This document shows, piece by piece, positions 63,111-64,000 of a stretch of DNA of 64,000 nt. This DNA is from Litoreibacter arenae DSM 19593 (GTDB taxonomy: Bacteria; Pseudomonadota; Alphaproteobacteria; Rhodobacterales; Rhodobacteraceae). Under the pieces are notes generated by a model that saw only the letters and a list, made by a program, of their open reading frames with translations, was not told the origin of the DNA and searched no databases. Each line of letters starts with the position of its first letter. Positions within the stretch are counted from its first letter, which is position 1. A program made the translations under genes and the position numbers. Where the stretch lies: assembly GCF_000442275.2 (NCBI RefSeq), contig NZ_KE557306.1, positions 902,959 through 966,958 on the forward strand. The letters are read 5' to 3'.

Positions 63111-63335
63111 AAGTCTTGATGCCCACCATCACTGTTAGCGGCTATAGTAGCCATAAAATATTCCCTCAATGATGACGCGACGTCCGAAATCCAGGTTCGG
63201 GCAGAAAACCGCCGTTGCTTTGAAGGCTGCGCGACCGGAGTAATGTTATGCTGCCGGAGCAAGCGCGTCTTGATGCAGCGCAAGGTTTGGCCTAAACGGT
63301 CTTAATTACAACAAGAAGTGGCCTTGAGGGACGAT

Positions 63336-64000
63336 ATGTCAAATGGATTGATGGCGGGCAAACGTGGTCTGATCATGGGGGTGGCCAATGACAAGTCCAT
63401 CGCTTGGGGAATTGCAAAGGCCTGCGCCGACGAAGGCGCGGAGATCGCGTTCTCCTATCAGGGCGACGCGCTGCTGAAACGTGTGCGCCCGTTGGCCGAC
63501 AGTATCGGGGCCAAACATGTCCTGCCTTGCGACGTGGGCGACGGCGCGTCGATTGATGCCTTGTTCGAGACTTTGAAGGAGGACTGGGGCACGCTGGATT
63601 TCGTGGTTCACGCCATCGGGTTCTCCGACAAGAACGAGTTGCGCGGCCGCTATGTCGACACCAGCCCCGACAATTTCCGCATGTCGATGGACATCTCCGT
63701 CTACTCTTTCACCGCAGTCGCACAACGCGCGGAGAAGCTGATGACCGACGGCGGATCCTTGCTTACGCTGACCTATTACGGGGCCGAAAAGGTTATGCCG
63801 CATTACAATGTGATGGGTGTCGCCAAGGCCGCACTGGAGGCGTCGGTGCAATATCTGGCCGAGGATCTGGGCAAGGACAACATCCGCGTGAACGCCATTT
63901 CCGCTGGCACGATCAAGACACTTGCGGCGTCGGGCATCGGTGATTTCCGCTACATCATGAAGTGGAACGAGTACAACTCCCCGCTACGCCGGACGGTGAC
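63336..64000 (+). CDS. fabI: Enoyl-[acyl-carrier-protein] reductase, 5' part
   Basis: NADH-dependent reductase of fatty-acid elongation; the frame is still open at the window's end. The 221 visible codons begin MSNGLMAGKRGLIMGVANDKSIAWGIA. The SDR-like Tyr-Lys pair appears as TLTYYGAEKVMPHYNVMGVAKAALEASV, and VNAISAGTIKTLAASGI follows. The GAGGG sequence lies 6 bases before the ATG. Stop not seen. No odd features. Confidence 0.95.
   Translation, partial: MSNGLMAGKRGLIMGVANDKSIAWGIAKACADEGAEIAFSYQGDALLKRVRPLADSIGAKHVLPCDVGDGASIDALFETLKEDWGTLDFVVHAIGFSDKNELRGRYVDTSPDNFRMSMDISVYSFTAVAQRAEKLMTDGGSLLTLTYYGAEKVMPHYNVMGVAKAALEASVQYLAEDLGKDNIRVNAISAGTIKTLAASGIGDFRYIMKWNEYNSPLRRTV

Overview
The window looks like a chromosomal segment of an alphaproteobacterium of the family Rhodobacteraceae (Roseobacter group). 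Evidence: GC-rich coding DNA with long antisense shadow frames, Entner-Doudoroff sugar metabolism (zwf-pgl-pgi, edd-eda), a rhizobial/rhodobacterial-type alpha-glucoside (agl) ABC locus, a double cold-shock-domain protein, aerobic-type cobalamin genes and a class II (B12-dependent) ribonucleotide reductase. No phage, IS element or CRISPR array was seen.

Layout. 0-2.2 kb: leftward zwf-pgl-pgi (pgi cut by the edge). 2.4-6.3 kb: a radical SAM protein with a CDF metal exporter, then HNH nuclease, esterase and 3-methyladenine glycosylase. 6.3-11.5 kb: two divergent cobalamin groups (cobK-cbiD leftward; cobA-cobB-MFS rightward). 11.5-17.5 kb: NDUFAF6-like protein, citramalate synthase and CysRS leftward; aminotransferase and PEP-mutase-like lyase rightward. 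17.5-23.2 kb: outer-membrane barrel, TPM-domain protein, MttB-like methyltransferase, MscS channel, DUF1989 protein. 23.2-25.7 kb: edd-eda. 25.8-27.5 kb: an unusual three-gene cassette: an exported protein ending in eleven SNKSGK-type hexapeptides, an HPr-kinase-like protein and a PqqD-like protein. 27.7-28.6 kb: exported MsrB and a small exported protein. 28.8-38.7 kb: alpha-glucoside regulon (aglEFGAK, divergent LacI regulator, beta-glucosidase, glucokinase).

38.7-44.3 kb: a structured 0.58-kb non-coding stretch, then three overlapping genes for unrelated hydrolases (patatin lipase, HExxH peptidase, ComEC-type metallo-beta-lactamase). 44.3-48.3 kb: FAD monooxygenase, AlkZ/YcaQ-type glycosylase, OtnC/OtnI-like sugar-acid enzymes. 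48.4-52 kb: ilvI-ilvH behind a Val/Ile/Leu leader peptide and terminator, with two uncharacterised genes between the subunits. 52-56.7 kb: EF-hand protein, Rieske oxygenase, 68-residue protein, BCCT transporter, secreted HExxH protein. 56.9-64 kb: nrdJ, tRNA-Pro(TGG), DUF192 protein, double CSD protein, pdxH and the start of fabI.

How the parts connect. Glucose from alpha- and beta-glucosides would be phosphorylated by Glk, oxidised by Zwf/Pgl and cleaved by Edd/Eda. zwf and edd carry the identical 12-bp palindrome GTTAGCGCTAAC at almost the same distance from their start codons, so they probably share a LacI-type regulator that is not in the window. The agl genes use a different palindrome built on CAAAGCGCTTTG. 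Cobalamin made by the cob genes would serve NrdJ. The most interesting candidates for undescribed biology are the repeat-protein/HprK-like/PqqD-like cassette and the patatin-peptidase-MBL operon.
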